A stretch of DNA of 64,000 bases. It comes from Spodoptera frugiperda (taxonomy: Eukaryota; Arthropoda; Insecta; Lepidoptera; Noctuidae). Made by a program: the position numbers and the translations under genes. Positions 45,599 through 57,303 of the stretch are shown here, piece by piece. The stretch is taken from contig NC_064240.1 in assembly GCF_023101765.2 (NCBI RefSeq), positions 1,364,001-1,428,000 of the forward strand, given 5' to 3'. Under the pieces are notes generated by a model. That model saw only the letters and a list, made by a program, of their open reading frames with translations. It searched no databases and was not told where the DNA came from. How positions within the stretch are numbered: the first letter of the stretch is position 1; each line of letters opens with the position of its first letter.

Positions 45599-48120
45599 CA
45601 CATGATGGTAAGTGGTTATCGTGGCCTATGAATGGTAATAACACTTGGGTATTACATGCCGATCCTTAGGTACATTAATTTCACTTAGGCTTTACACCAG
45701 AATGTTATTTGGTTGTACCAGTGACAGCGATGCGGACGAATATTATGTTGTTTATTTGGCGCTGAAACGAGTTAAGATATCATCTTTTGCTTGGTTTTAT
45801 ATGTTCATAGACAGTTAAAGTCTAGTTGTTAACCTTGAAAAGATAACGCTTCGCCCCCTTTTCTTCATGGAAGAGTCAGTCAAAGGTATCTACGGCCACT
45901 GAATTTGTATACCTTTCGTCAGTTCCATTATGAATTCTATATGGCTTTAATGTTCATAGGCAGTAGTCATAGGTCTACCTACTCAATAATTACTGAACAG
46001 AATTTGCGACAAAAGAAACAGTATACCTACAGCTATCATATAAAGAGACTTAGCGAACACAATTTACAGCGACTATTTCCCAATTGAAATCCTGTGTTTT
46101 CCTCCCCAACCAAGGAAGGAGTGAGATGTCGGAAGATATTTGATTGTGTTTGTGTGCACTGAGAGCCGTCACTCGCAGGTAACTCAGTTTGTGTTTTGCT
46201 TGAACACGGACTTTCGAGGAGGCCACTAGTTAGAAGTCTGTTGTACCTACGATGGTTCAAGTGATGCTTGATATTTGATATTTGTCTAATTTGTTTGAAT
46301 CATTAATCTAAAGATTTTTGAGTTTAATTTAGATTTTGGCCAAAGCAAAAGAAAAAAATAATATTTTGTCTTTCATTTCAAAACTAACATAATTATCGAA
46401 ACAGTCTTTCGAAATATCCAGAGAACGCCTGTCAAGCAAAATGTAAAGGTAGAAAAATGAACATCAGGACTAAAGACTCAATCAATGTGGACCAGCCAAA
46501 CTCTCCTATCTCCACCAAAAGGCCTAAACTGTCAAGATACAATCATAACATTATTATCCGGATTACACCCGGACGATCTCCGGTCAAATCGTCCGGATAA
46601 CAAAGTACCTACGTACTGGGAATGACATCAACTGCTTCGGTATTAAATATAGCCCATTGTCCGTCCAAGGGCCAGGCTCAGACCATTTCCTTGAGTAAAT
46701 TCGTAGATTTTTGACGTCGAAAATAGATTTTCATTTTGTTTTATTGCTTTGGGAGAATTTTGGGTAATGCTTTGGGAAGGGAGAAGAGGAAAATTAAGGT
46801 AGGAACGAAGGATTTATAAAAATGAGGTTAAGTACAATCGAGAAAGTTGGTGGTTAACAATAATTAGGCGATATTCACATGCACTCGAATAGCGCGAGCG
46901 AATCGCGGTGAGTTTGCCACAGGACAGTTTTGTATAAAAAGTGTGATATCGTAAACTTCGTCAATTTTATCTACCTTCTCAACGGGTCGAAACAATTAAT
47001 TTTGGATGTGAATAGACAAAATTGAAAAATGTTCATTTCAAGCGTATTGGTTATAGGTAATCGCAATTAAAAAGTATTTGAAGGCATTCTAAGTATGTAT
47101 TCTGAATGGTTGACGACTAAATCCTTATGGACCCCTTATATTTATTGATCACACATAATAAAATAACACATTACCTACTCCACAAATACAATTCCACAAA
47201 AATGACAAACAATACCGAACTATAAAATTCGCACGTTCACAAAAATGACAAACAAAACACACCATTTTAAAGTTCATTACTAAATTCAGAATATAGGTAC
47301 TGCAGTCTAAATACAAATCATTATCCAGGCGCCCTTTCAGTTTCAAATAAAAGAGACGGATAAGTGAATTCCTTGCTTGGATACTGAGCAATCGAATCGG
47401 CATGACCTGATCAGCCAAACAATGGTTGAATCGGAACGGTCATTTACTTTCCTTGGCTTTTATTGAATTTCCATTATTCCCTGGTTCCATTCAATCAATC
47501 TAAATCTGGAACTATTTTCTCGACAATATTTTTCAAGATTATTTGTTTGTTTCAAGTACTTTTTCTTATTTTTCGTACGAAATGGGGAGTTTATTAGGTC
47601 AAAATTAAGTTATTTTGACATTTCAATATAATAAAATATCCCAAAATAATTTTAGAGAAGTAAGTAAGCTATTTGACGCAAAAAAATATGACATCATAAG
47701 TTGCGATCTCGTACAAAATTCATAGAAAAGTAACGTTTTTGACATTTCGCTAAAAGTATTGAATTTGACTTGTAGGAAACTACCGTATTTGTAAGCACTG
47801 CTAAGCATTGAGCACTGAGCAACATTGAACTGAACACTGCTGCTATTAATTGCAGATTACAATTTTTGGCGAAGACAGGGCAAAGTTTTAATGGCTTTTT
47901 CCATTCCAAAGATCTCTGTGGGAGCATGGGGTTTGAAATTGTGCCTGGTTATGACAAGAGTAAATAATTAATTGGAGAAAAGTGGCTGTACTGTATACAA
48001 GGTACCTAAATGCCTACATTGTCGAGAGACTTGAGTCGTAAGTCCGTTGATAACAAAAACTGATACAGATAATCTCTGACTCAACTCTCATGATTGGGAA
48101 ATCCAATATAAACCTATAGG

Positions 48121-48390
48121 CTCTACCGGAGTGATACCACGGCCCTACAGAAAACTGACGTGAAACAAAGCTTACATGTGTTTTGTTGTGTAAGTGAGGT
48201 TACCGGAGACTCAATTATCCTCTTCCTAATCTTCCCAATCCCCGATTCCCTAATACGCTTAAATTCCTAACCCCAAAAGGCCGGCAACGTACTTGTAACG
48301 CCTCTGGTGTTTCGGATCTCCACAGGAGACGGCGATTTCTTACCATCAGGTGATCCGTCTACTCGTTTACCGACTTATACCATAAAAAAA
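48121..48390 (+). repeat. Interspersed repeat, full-looking copy of GGCGGCGGCGATTGCTTACCA family
   Basis: Runs from ACCGGAGTGATACCACGGCC through GTGAAACAAAGC, CCCCAAAAGGCCGGCAACG and CAGGTGATCCGTCTACTCGTTT to ATACCATAAAAAAA. The A-rich end suggests a retroposed, non-coding element. Confidence 0.75.
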
Positions 48391-48729
48391 CTTCCTGACT
48401 TCAACCCAGTTACCAAAAGCCAGTACACATTTTAATTTGCTTAAACTTCACACCTAACCGTAGTTGTGTTGACAGCAAAGTTTTATTAGAGCTATGAGAA
48501 GTTTAATGTGCTTAGTACTGGGAATCTTCATCTGCTTTCTACTTCTGTCTAGAGACCTCACTACATCATACCTGGACTCTGGACGTAGGCTCTAAGTGAA
48601 GTTACTTTTCCCTATGGAATAGATGGAGTAAATAATGGTTTATAGATATGAACACGGTTGATGCCCGAATACTTACAATATTCGCGATACTGAAGTTTTA
48701 AGACGCTATTCAAATGTACGTTTTATTGC

Positions 48730-49018
48730 TCGACCGGAGTGATACCGCGGCCTCAGAGAAAACTGACGTGAAACAACGCTTGCGTTGTGTTTCGTTGTAT
48801 GAGTAGAGGTTACTGGATAGCCCAAATTCCCTCGGCCCTATTTCCTAATCCCATCTCCCCATAATCCTTAAATTCTTAACCCCAAAAGGCCGGCAACGCA
48901 CTTGTAAATCACCCTAGTGTTGGGTTGGGATTTCAAACTTATAATTGTCGACTCCGTCCGCGTGGATGGGCGGCGAGTTTTACTTAACCATGATCGATCG
49001 ATGGTTATACCATAAAAA
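48730..49018 (+). repeat. Interspersed repeat, same family, mosaic copy
   Basis: Starts CGACCGGAGTGATACCGCGG and ends GGTTATACCATAAAAA, but near 48930 it carries GGATTTCAAACTTATAATTG from another family (see 49490). Confidence 0.7.
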
Positions 49019-49489
49019 TACTTGCACTACTAGCACACTAAACAAACAGCAAACAAAACTTAACATAAAACCGAAATAAATTCTAAAACAAAACAAAACA
49101 GAAACGAAATAACACATTTTCCATTCGCAAACGTGAATGAAGAATGATACAGTAAATTTCTAAATTCTGTCCGTTCATACAATGAATGTTCACGATTCCT
49201 TTGTGAAGATGTGTACCAAGTAGACATGAACCGGTTGAATCCGTAACCATCCTTTACAATATTCAGACGATAGAACGCGAAGTAAGGCGGTCTTTAGACG
49301 ATATTGCACGATATTACGTTTTTTTAAACATTGCATTACCAATATTGCCATAATAACCAAATGATCTGCAAAGTGATCTTTGATTAAGATTAGTGAACAT
49401 TTCGCTTCTGCTCCTATCAACACCCTGCAGTACCAGATGTGTTACAGATGTGTTACCGGCCTTTGTTATATTCACATAACCACATCTAC

Positions 49490-49652
49490 ACCCTATTAGT
49501 GGCTACTGAGAGCATTAATCACCACGCATACTCAATGCAGGTTAGCTATTTCAAACTTATAATTGGAAATTATAAGCCTTCCTCATGATGTTTTCCTTCA
49601 CCATTGGTCAGTGGTGTCTAGATAATGAGTAATATGTACTTACTCGGAAATA
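49490..49652 (+). repeat. Interspersed repeat, CAGCCTATAAGTGGCCACTGC family
   Basis: GTGGCTACTGAGAGCATTAATCACCACGC, ATTTCAAACTTATAATTGG, TGATGTTTTCCTTCACC and CAGTGGTGTCTA recur at 55750, 62847 and partly 53264. Confidence 0.7.
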
Positions 49653-49721
49653 GTCACACTTGCAGTTGGTTCACGCCGGTTTCCTCTCAGTGAAGACATG
49701 GACGTGGTACTACTTCAATTG

Positions 49722-49810
49722 AGCCTTTGGTGTTGCGGGTGCCGATTGCTTACCATCAGGAGATCTGACTGCTCGTTTGTTGCCCGCATAAATTTCACAG
49801 TAAAAATATG
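49722..49810 (+). repeat. Interspersed repeat fragment, GGCGGCGGCGATTGCTTACCA family
   Basis: CTTTGGTGTTGCGGGTGCCGATTGCTTACCATCAGGAGATCTGACTGCTCG, 3' part only. Confidence 0.65.
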
Positions 49811-50551
49811 GTGCAATACAGTTGTAGGTGTATATTGTGCCTAACCATCCTTTACAATATTCAGGCGACGGAACACGAGGTTACAGTGGCCTCTCATGAA
49901 TTATTTAAACATCTCTGAACCCTGTTGATACCGATTTCGTTCTTTGTTTGAGTTAGTGCACATTTTTTTACAGTTTTTGAGCTCTTTTTTAAAGAGCTTG
50001 GTTGTACTCTTTTCTAGTTATTAAATGAAGTATTTAATTCGTTTTAAGTACTTGGGAGAGGTGATCAAAAGTAATACTCCCTTTATGCAAGGTAGTGCTT
50101 ACTTGATCAATTTTATAACAAAATATTAAGGACGTCTCACAAAGGTATGAAAAACGAATCTACATTAATGGATGAATTATGACATAATATAGTTTTTATA
50201 CGACTGATGATTAAAGTGACGTTTGATAATGAAAGAAAACATTAATCAGTAATCTTTAAAGAAAACATAATAAGAGAAACCCTCATTTCAAGAAAACAAA
50301 CACAATATTTCGAATGCAATTACCAATTTTATTTCCAGCAAAACTTGTAACCGTTGCAATAGCGAGTCTCGCAACACGTTACGTTACGTGTTCTCGTTGC
50401 TAAGCACGTACAATGCTATTGCAACGCTCCGTTTACCTCCATACCAACTATATTCTGCTTGAAAATGTTCTGTATAATGCCTCACAGAGTTATTTGAAAG
50501 ACGAGAATATTTGTACAATAAAACATTTAAAATAGTTTCTAAGAAAATTGA

Positions 50552-50700
50552 AGAGCTGCGGATTACCTAGCGGGTTTACTAAGGCTCCAGCTTGAAAAGA
50601 AGGAGTAGCCACGGGGTGGTTTTTAGTCAGTTAGAGCCTGACACTCCCTCTTGTCCAAGGCGAGAGAAGTGATTGGAAGGTTTTCCCTCTTAAAAAAAGG
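50552..50700 (+). repeat. Interspersed repeat, GGCTCCGGCTCGAAAAGCAGG family
   Basis: AGAGCTGCGGATTACCTAGCGGG, GCTCCAGCTTGAAAAGAAGGAG, GTCAGTTAGAGCCTGACACTCCCTC. Confidence 0.75.
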
Positions 50701-50857
50701 GAAATTGATAGAAAAATTAAATTAATAAAAATTATAATGTTGTAGGTAGCATTGTGACCGATTTTTTTTTTAATTAATTCGTTCCTAGGTTCCGAAATCA
50801 AAATTGAATGACAGCGGTTCATAAAAGACGTAGGTATAATTTTAGGCTATACAAGCT

Positions 50858-51010
50858 GATGCCCACGGCTTCCTTCGCGTGGATAACGGACGTTGTGACT
50901 GTAATAAAAGTAGCCCAAGTTATTCGTTAGTATAAAAGTCCCTTGAAATCGATCCAGCCATTTTATAGATTAACGTAATTTTGATAATATTTTTTGATCG
51001 TAAGTATATT
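50858..51010 (+). repeat. Interspersed repeat fragment
   Basis: CTGATGCCCACGGCTTCCTTCGCGTGGATAA and AAATCGATCCAGCCATTTTATAGATTAACG are typical of moth non-LTR 3' regions. Confidence 0.5.
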
Positions 51011-51650
51011 CATATGCATGTAGTAAAAAGTTATTTCGCTGTTATTTGAATATTAAAAACAGACACTCCAATTTTATTTATTACTCATGACACGTATTTT
51101 CGAAGATAGGTACCTAATTAATGATTAATGGAAAAACACATAAAGAAAATATATCCTACGATTTGATCTTTAACATATTTATTTCTTAATTCTTAACCTC
51201 ATTATTCAAACACAAGCGCCTTACGTACATGTCAATAAAATAATTGGAAGATGTAACACACAAGTCCCGTGTACCGAAAGCATTAATCCAGGAGTTACAT
51301 GATAATCCTACTCCCACGCCTTATTATCCGTTGATATTAAATAACACCTCTTCATCAGATTTAATCCTTTCAGCAAAATGTTTTAATTGACGTGACGTGT
51401 TTCTAATCTTCTTGCTACCGGCACGGTTCGTTTTGACTATAGATATGATTTATTTTTTTCAGTGAGAAGGTTAAATATGTAGGGAATGTTTTTTGAACCT
51501 TAAGGTTGAGTTTTAGTATATTATTTAATTAGCGATTTTACGTATACCATCTGCCACATATGTAAGGAATGGTTTGGAGTCGTAATTGCGAATTCTGATC
51601 TCTGGTTTTGATTCTCCGTCTGGCAAATTTTGTTTTTTCAGCAAATAAAC

Positions 51651-51830
51651 GGCCTCGCAGAAAACAGACGTGAAATTTCGCTTGTGTTGTGTTTCGTTGT
51701 GTGAGGTTACCAGAGGCCCAATTACTGCCCCTTCCTAATCCTCGATTCCCAAACAACCGTTAAATGCAACGCACTTGTAACGCCTGTGATGTTTCGGGTG
51801 TCCATGGGCGGCGGCGATTGCTTACCATCA
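51651..51830 (+). repeat. Interspersed repeat, GGCGGCGGCGATTGCTTACCA family
   Basis: GGCCTCGCAGAAAACAGACGTGAAA to GGTGTCCATGGGCGGCGGCGATTGCTTACCATCA; lacks the usual A-rich end. Confidence 0.7.
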
Positions 51831-51935
51831 TTTTAATAACAAACAAAAAAAAATAAACAACGAGAAAACGGAAAGACTGAGTTAAAAATAAAAGTTAAAT
51901 ACATGGAATCTATTATCTGTGCTCGCTTCAAAAAT

Positions 51936-52105
51936 TACGCTCAACAATCAGCGTGAAACACGAAACGTCACAATCAACGTGACAATTACGTTTTAATCTG
52001 CAACGTGACACAGTGACGTGATTGACGCGAGTCGACACGAGACGCGAGTGACGCGGCACGTTGAGGTAGGTAATTTGACGCGCGTCACAACGGACGCGTC
52101 GTGTT
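51936..52105. promoter_or_regulatory. CpG-dense cluster of ACGTGAC and GACGCG motifs
   Basis: Within 170 bp there are about six ACGT cores (four as AACGT or GACGTGA) and repeated GACGCG/ACGCGAGT. It stands out from AT-rich surroundings. No gene is attached, so any regulatory role is speculative. Confidence 0.25.
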
Positions 52106-52240
52106 TAGTTGGGAGCTAATGAGCGGACGTACAGTTCACAAAACTTTGGCAGTCCTATTATATAAACTGGAGAAATTAGTAGAAATTTGGTTTTGTTGTT
52201 ACCTACATTTAAGTTTTTAAACTGACATGGTCACTAACAC

Positions 52241-52392
52241 TATTATTAGAACTTATAACGGGATATTTACCATGTTTATTCATTTTATCGAGTTTCTGAT
52301 ATTTCGGCACTGTTGCAAGCGCCATGTTCACGGATTAACTCGATAAAATGAATAAACATGGTAAATATCCCGTTATAAGTTCTAATAATACC
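52241..52392. repeat. Foldback element: perfect ~54-bp inverted repeat
   Basis: 52241-52294 is complementary to 52337-52390 without mismatch, around a 42-nt loop (TTCTGATATTTCGGCACTGTTGC...). The open frame at 52348-52542 starts in the right arm and is not a gene. Confidence 0.85.
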
Positions 52393-52629
52393 TACATTTG
52401 TTTCTGGCGATGGACGCTACTTTTGCTAGAAACTACGCTCTTAGCAAACATAGGTACAGATGATCCTATGAATTCTTCTCCATTCGAAGCTACACTTTGG
52501 AACGAGCACTTCACTGACAAACTATACAATTTGACGTTTTAAAAGTGTCTAATTTAGGATTGAAATAAATGCTTTGACTTTGACTAATTTTATTGATTAT
52601 ACTCGTTGAGGTCGGTATTTCAAGTAAAA

Positions 52630-52802
52630 GGGTAGGTTAGCGTGGTGGCAGGGCAACCACACTACGCTGCCGCGTAACGTGCAACGGGTTCGATTACCGC
52701 ATGCAGTGTTTCGGGTCTGGGTGTCATGTGTATGTGAGGTTGTATGTTTGTAAATACACCCACGACACAGGAGAATATGCCAGAGCGAGTCAACGAGGCG
52801 AG
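52630..52802 (+). repeat. tRNA-derived SINE, copy 2
   Basis: GGTTAGCGTGGTGGCAGGGC (A-box-like), ACGGGTTCGATTACCGC (B-box-like) and GGTGTCATGTGTATGTGAGG, then an A/T-rich end. Confidence 0.65.
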
Positions 52803-53020
52803 TTTTTTAAATTAAAAAGAAAACATTTCGTAGAATCTAGATAGACTATAGTCTATGTATAGTAACGCGACTCGCATTGATTTCATTCGGATGTGTGGCA
52901 TAGAGGACCATAATGAGGGCATGCTGAATACTGAATCACGAGTACGGCATGCAAAGAAGGATTTGTTTATTTTACAGTTTAAATGACAAAATTTACAGAA
53001 AGTATGCAGTACCATGTCTG

Positions 53021-53209
53021 ATTCTTCTCCTCTAATAACATCTTCCGATTTATTTCGTTGCGGGATCCAATTCCAAAACATTCATTCAATCCCTGGGCCG
53101 CGCCGGACTTCAATGTTCCGGTGTTTTCATGGTAGTATCTACACTAGATCCTGGCTTACAGTAGTTGCAGCGGTATGGGCGGCTGTGGCGGGTTTGTCTC
53201 AAAAAAAAG
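53021..53209 (+). repeat. Dispersed repeat, partner of 29236-29429
   Basis: CTTCTCCTCTAATAACATCTTC, GTTGCGGGATCC, GTGTTTTCATGGTAGTATC, GGCTTACAGTAGTTGCAGCGG and GGCGGGTTTGTCTCAAAA. Confidence 0.75.
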
Positions 53210-53263
53210 TATTTGTCTGACCTGAGGATCAAATTAAGAGACTTCACACAAAATATGAACCAT

Positions 53264-53402
53264 ATGTCAAGCGTCATCATCATCACCATCAACAGCTTAT
53301 AAGTGGCCACTGCTGACCAAAAGCCTCTTCTCACTCAGAAAAGGTTTGAGCATAAATCGCCACGCTTGCTCAATGGGCGGCGGCGTCGATTCAAAGTCAC
53401 CA
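53264..53402 (+). repeat. Interspersed repeat, CAGCCTATAAGTGGCCACTGC family
   Basis: TCATCATCATCACCATCAACAGC, TTATAAGTGGCCACTGCTGACCAAAAGCC, CACCACGCTTGCTCAATG-like end. Confidence 0.7.
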
Positions 53403-53756
53403 TTTCGTTCTAACCATTGTATGCCAACCTCAATCCAATGAGATCACTTTAGCTGGTATTCAAAAGAATATGCTGAGCCAACATGATAACAGATGGTACA
53501 TTTCTTTGGTTACCAGCTGTGCTGACCTGGAACCCTGAATTAAAAGACCTTTTGTACCTTACGCAACCCGGCCATGTTTCACCTCCGATCTAAAAATAGC
53601 TATTCAATAAGAATTTGTATGAAAGTCCGTCAAGTGCGGGTCTGAATGGAGGCAACAAAAATATTTTTGTAATTTTGTGTATACGGGGCATAATCTGTAT
53701 GACTGTAGTATCTACTTAAGTAATGGTTTTCTGTTAAGTACTACAATTAAAAAAAA

Positions 53757-54013
53757 CGTCTCGCCTTTTATCCCCGAAGGGCTAGGCAGAGGTGGACATT
53801 ACGGCACGTAATGCCGCTATTACAATGTACACCCACTTTTCATCATTTGTGTTATAAGTTCCTGTAATAGGGAGTGAATTTTTTACCATATACTGGGCAC
53901 ATCCAGACCCCGTGCCTACTGAGAAATTTTAGAAAAACCGAAAAAGCCCAGTAATACTTTGCCCGACCCGGGAATCGAACCCGCGACCCCTTGTCCGGCT
54001 CAGCTAACGAGGC
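53757..54013 (-). repeat. tRNA-derived SINE, near-complete copy
   Basis: On the minus strand, GTTAGCTGAGCCGG and GGTCGCGGGTTCGATTCCCG form an A-box/B-box tRNA-like head about 30 nt apart. The body runs through GGGCAAAGTATTACTGGG to GCCTAGCCCTTCGGGGATAAAAGGCG. Fragments lie at 36309, 1869 and 39643. Confidence 0.75.
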
Positions 54014-54480
54014 ATATCATTTTTAAATTAGCACTTTATAAGTCCTGAAATCTTAAGTAAGTATTTCAAAGTTATCATTTATCATCATACAACAATATCC
54101 ATGGCAACAATATTCACAAAACAATATTCACACTTGCAAAAAAAAGAATGTGGCATAATGTTATATTTAAAAAAACAACATGTTTCTATTTCCATCCACA
54201 TTTTCCTGCGCACCGTACTTAATCCAGGTTTTATTCAGTGGACAAGAGTGTAGTAGGACTCATTAGTGAGGCAAGTGCCAACACGATATCTCGGGGACTA
54301 AATAAATATACAAGCGGAACGCGTACTCAAATTATATGCAAATGGAAGGTAAATAAGGTATCTATTTGCTTAAACATCAAAGTAAAATGTGATGGATTCA
54401 ATACTCAGCTGTGAAATATGTCCAATTATAAAAATGTGAGAGTATTATATCGCGAAAGTAGTTTATCAAGCGTTATTTAA

Positions 54481-54556
54481 GTGTGTGTGGGTGGGGTTAC
54501 TGGAGGCCCAATTGCCCCCTTTCTGATATTCCCAATCTCCGATTCCCCAATAACCC
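54481..54556 (+). repeat. Interspersed repeat fragment, GGCGGCGGCGATTGCTTACCA family
   Basis: GGTTACTGGAGGCCCAATTGCCCCCT to GATTCCCCAATAACCC, cut off by the next repeat. Confidence 0.65.
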
Positions 54557-54714
54557 TTTTTTTTTTTTTTGAGGGGGCAATATCATCCAATGGCTTTTCT
54601 CGCCTTGGGCGAGGCGAGAGGGAGTGTCAGACTCTTACTGAGTAAACCCCGTTCCTACTCCTGCTTTTCGAATCGGAGCCCCGGTAAACCCGCCAGGTAG
54701 TCCGCAGCTCCGGA
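54557..54714 (-). repeat. Interspersed repeat, GGCTCCGGCTCGAAAAGCAGG family, inserted in the preceding one
   Basis: Poly-T, CATCCAATGGCTTTTCTCGCC, GTGTCAGACTCTTACTGAGT, CTTTTCGAATCGGAGCCCCGG and AGTCCGCAGCTCCGG. Confidence 0.75.
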
Positions 54715-55749
54715 TCAGGCAAACATCCAAATGAAAAAACTTTCACATTTATAATATTAGTGTGATTAATTATTTAAAATATGATTGACAGACCCTAATG
54801 GCTCTCGCCCACGGTATCGCTACAAAAAATCGAAGATTGAAGTTTTAAGGAAGGTTCTGTTTTTATATTCAATAGCAAACTCACATATTTTATAATATTA
54901 GGTGATATGTGACAACAACACTAAAGGTCCGCTCAAACTGTTATTGTTCTTTCCTCAAAAGACCACTACAGAATCAACTTGCACGGTTCTCCGACATCTT
55001 TAATTGATTTTGTCTGGACTTTAAAAGAGACTATGACCTCTGAGTTTGTTTCGGCATTTCTTCTCAGAGTAATCCGATAGGAAATGCTGGCCTCATCTAG
55101 TTATTTAAGAGATTGACGCGTAAAAGAGTTACATTGTAACCTATTTGCAAAAATAAATATCATTTATCATCATTTATCATTTACTAAAAGGTCCAGTTCA
55201 TCCATAAAACAAAGCACATCCAGTATATAAGTCCATTTTGCATCAGTAACATCAATTAAGGCAAACGGCGTGAAACTGCGGAACTCACAGATCGTGGCTG
55301 TGCATTTTTAATAGGGACCCGTCGACACGTTTTGTACCGTTTAAAATTGTTGCGAACGTCAAATTGCTGGTGGAAATTATGAGCTTTTCGTCTCATTTCA
55401 CTGACCTTGATGTGAAAAAAAAAAAAATGACCTTGATGTCTACCGATTATTTTGTCAAGGTCTCAATTTGTTTGGGATTTCATTTTTGTTTAATGGTCTG
55501 TAGGCTGTGTGGTGAATTTATTATTATTTATTGTTTTATGTATTCTATACGATAATTTAGATGTATGGTACATTTAATTCTGTAGCTGTGATAAGTTTCT
55601 GTCGTATATCAAATATTTAAAAATATTTTGTTCAACCTAGAAATGGTAGGTGCCATCCATAAAAAATGTATGTATGGAAATGTCTTATAAAGAAACATGA
55701 CACGTCAACCATGTTGCTCCGGTGATACCCTTCAAGGTATCATACGTAC

Positions 55750-55968
55750 TCATCAACAGCCTGTAAGTAGCCACTGCTGACCAAAATGTCTCTTGCCTCT
55801 TCGCGCACGGAGACGGTTTGAACAAATTATCACCACACTTGCTCAATGCGGGTTGACGATTTCAAACTTATAATCAGCAATTATAAGCCCAGTTTTCCTC
55901 ACGTTTGTTGTTTTCCCTTACCGTTAGCCAGTCAGTGGTGTCTAAAAATCGTGGTGGCTCGGAGATTC
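55750..55968 (+). repeat. Interspersed repeat, CAGCCTATAAGTGGCCACTGC family
   Basis: TCATCAACAGCCTGTAAGTAG, CACCACACTTGCTCAATGCGGGTTG, TTTCAAACTTATAATCAGC and CAGTCAGTGGTGTCTA. Confidence 0.7.
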
Positions 55969-56065
55969 AAGACTTTAGACAAGATTACTTAGACATACCT
56001 ACTATCTACTCATTAATTCACTCGATGAACAAATGTGCTTATTTCTGTGACCTACCTAGCCTACC

Positions 56066-56100
56066 TACCTACCTACCTAGGTACGTATACCTAGGTACCT
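56066..56100. repeat. CCTA simple repeat
   Basis: Tandem CCTACCTACCTAC passing into CTAGGTACGTATACCTAGG, a short palindrome. Confidence 0.8.
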
Positions 56101-56472
56101 CCTTCAACAATTCTCCTAATAAAAAAAAAAACTCCAGAAAACAATTCTCATTAAGGCTAATTTAATAAAAATGCTCATTTAAATAAACTTTAGTTAACAA
56201 AGAATCTGAAACAGGTCGACAACAAAATTTTCATTTTACGGACAACATTTTTGAGTGCGAAATAACAAGGCCGTATAATGATTTAGTAATTCAATCATAA
56301 ATCAATCAGGGAGAAAGGTCAAGGAGATTTTGTTGTTCACAGTCAAACGCTTGACAGGGATCATAGAAAATGTAAGAAGATGGCTGTTTTGTTTACTCAT
56401 TAGCAGACAATTGATGGGGTGTGTTTTATACTTATAAATACTTACCTACGTCAATCGTTTTATCTGCTTGTA

Positions 56473-56660
56473 CTACAAAACTGTTAAATATATCATCATC
56501 ATCTTCATTATCATATCAGCTACAAGAGGTCCACTGCCACTCAACTTCCAGATAAGCCGGTTGGAAGCGACCTGCATCCAGCGGCTTCCTGCAACCTTAA
56601 TCAGGTCGTCTGTCCATTTAGTGGGTAGAAGTCCTGTTAAATAAATGATTGAAGGAAATT
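56473..56660 (-). pseudogene. Truncated LINE reverse transcriptase C-terminus
   Basis: The minus strand encodes LPTKWTDDLIKVAGSRWMQV then ASNRL, matching the C-terminal (R/T)WTDDL(V/I)KVAGSRWMQ signature of common moth endonuclease/reverse transcriptases. A GATGATGATG tail lies at its 3' side (56494-56510). Only the last few dozen residues remain. Confidence 0.75.
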
Positions 56661-56722
56661 CGCGTAACATCATTATTTATTTTTACCCGACTGCGCCAGA
56701 AGGAGGGTTATGTTTTTCGAGA

Positions 56723-56762
56723 GTATGTATGTATGTATGTATGTATGTATGTATGTATGTAT
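56723..56762. repeat. TATG microsatellite
   Basis: About ten tandem TATG units following the ACCCGACTGCGCCAGAAGGAGGGTTATG motif. Confidence 0.9.
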
Positions 56763-57045
56763 AATTGTTTGGCACGCTCTGCAGCCTAAACGGCTTGATG
56801 GATTTTGACTTGAGAGGTGTCGTTAGATTCGTATTAACTGTGAGAGTGACACTGGATATATCAAAATGTTTAAAAAATCAAAATGGCGGATTTTTGGCGC
56901 CAAATTCGAATATTTCCCACTCTCTAGCCTGAACGACTCGATGGATTTTGGCTTGAGAGATGTGGTTTGATTCGTATTTACTGTGAGAGTGACACTAGAT
57001 ATATCAAAATATAATACATAATAAAACTAAAAGAAAATAAAATAA

Positions 57046-57303
57046 AAAAAGGTAATTTAAAAAACTAAAAAACCCGACTGCGTTTCTTTATAACATGAAA
57101 CTGAAAAAACCCTAAAACAAGGATACAAGAAAAATTTAAGCAGTCGGGACCCATTCTAGAAAGCCATAATTCTAGAAAACATAATATTTAGATTGGGTCC
57201 CGACTGCTTAAATTTTTCTTGTATCCTTGTTTTAGGGTTTTTTCATTTTCATGTTATAAAGAAACGCAGTCGGGTTTTTTAGTTTTTTAAATTACCTTTT
57301 TTA
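57046..57303. repeat. Foldback element: ~108-bp near-perfect inverted repeat
   Basis: 57046-57153 is complementary to 57194-57303 apart from a couple of small differences (CTGAAAAAACCC against the complement of GGGTTTTTTCATTTT). The loop is about 40 nt and itself holds the inverted TTCTAGAA motifs. The arms contain AACCCGACTGCG and GCAGTCGGGACCC. Confidence 0.85.

Noticed and set aside
46036..46260. Minus-strand 74-codon frame
   Set aside because: Non-ATG start, repeat-like surroundings, no protein family recognised.
52200..52399. 11-bp direct repeat TACCTACATTT flanking the 52-kb foldback as a target duplication
   Set aside because: The left copy is 30 bp away from the inverted-repeat end, and TACCTAC words are common throughout the window.
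53757..54013. A true tRNA gene
   Set aside because: The A-box/B-box-like head lacks a credible anticodon arm and is joined to a repeated SINE body.
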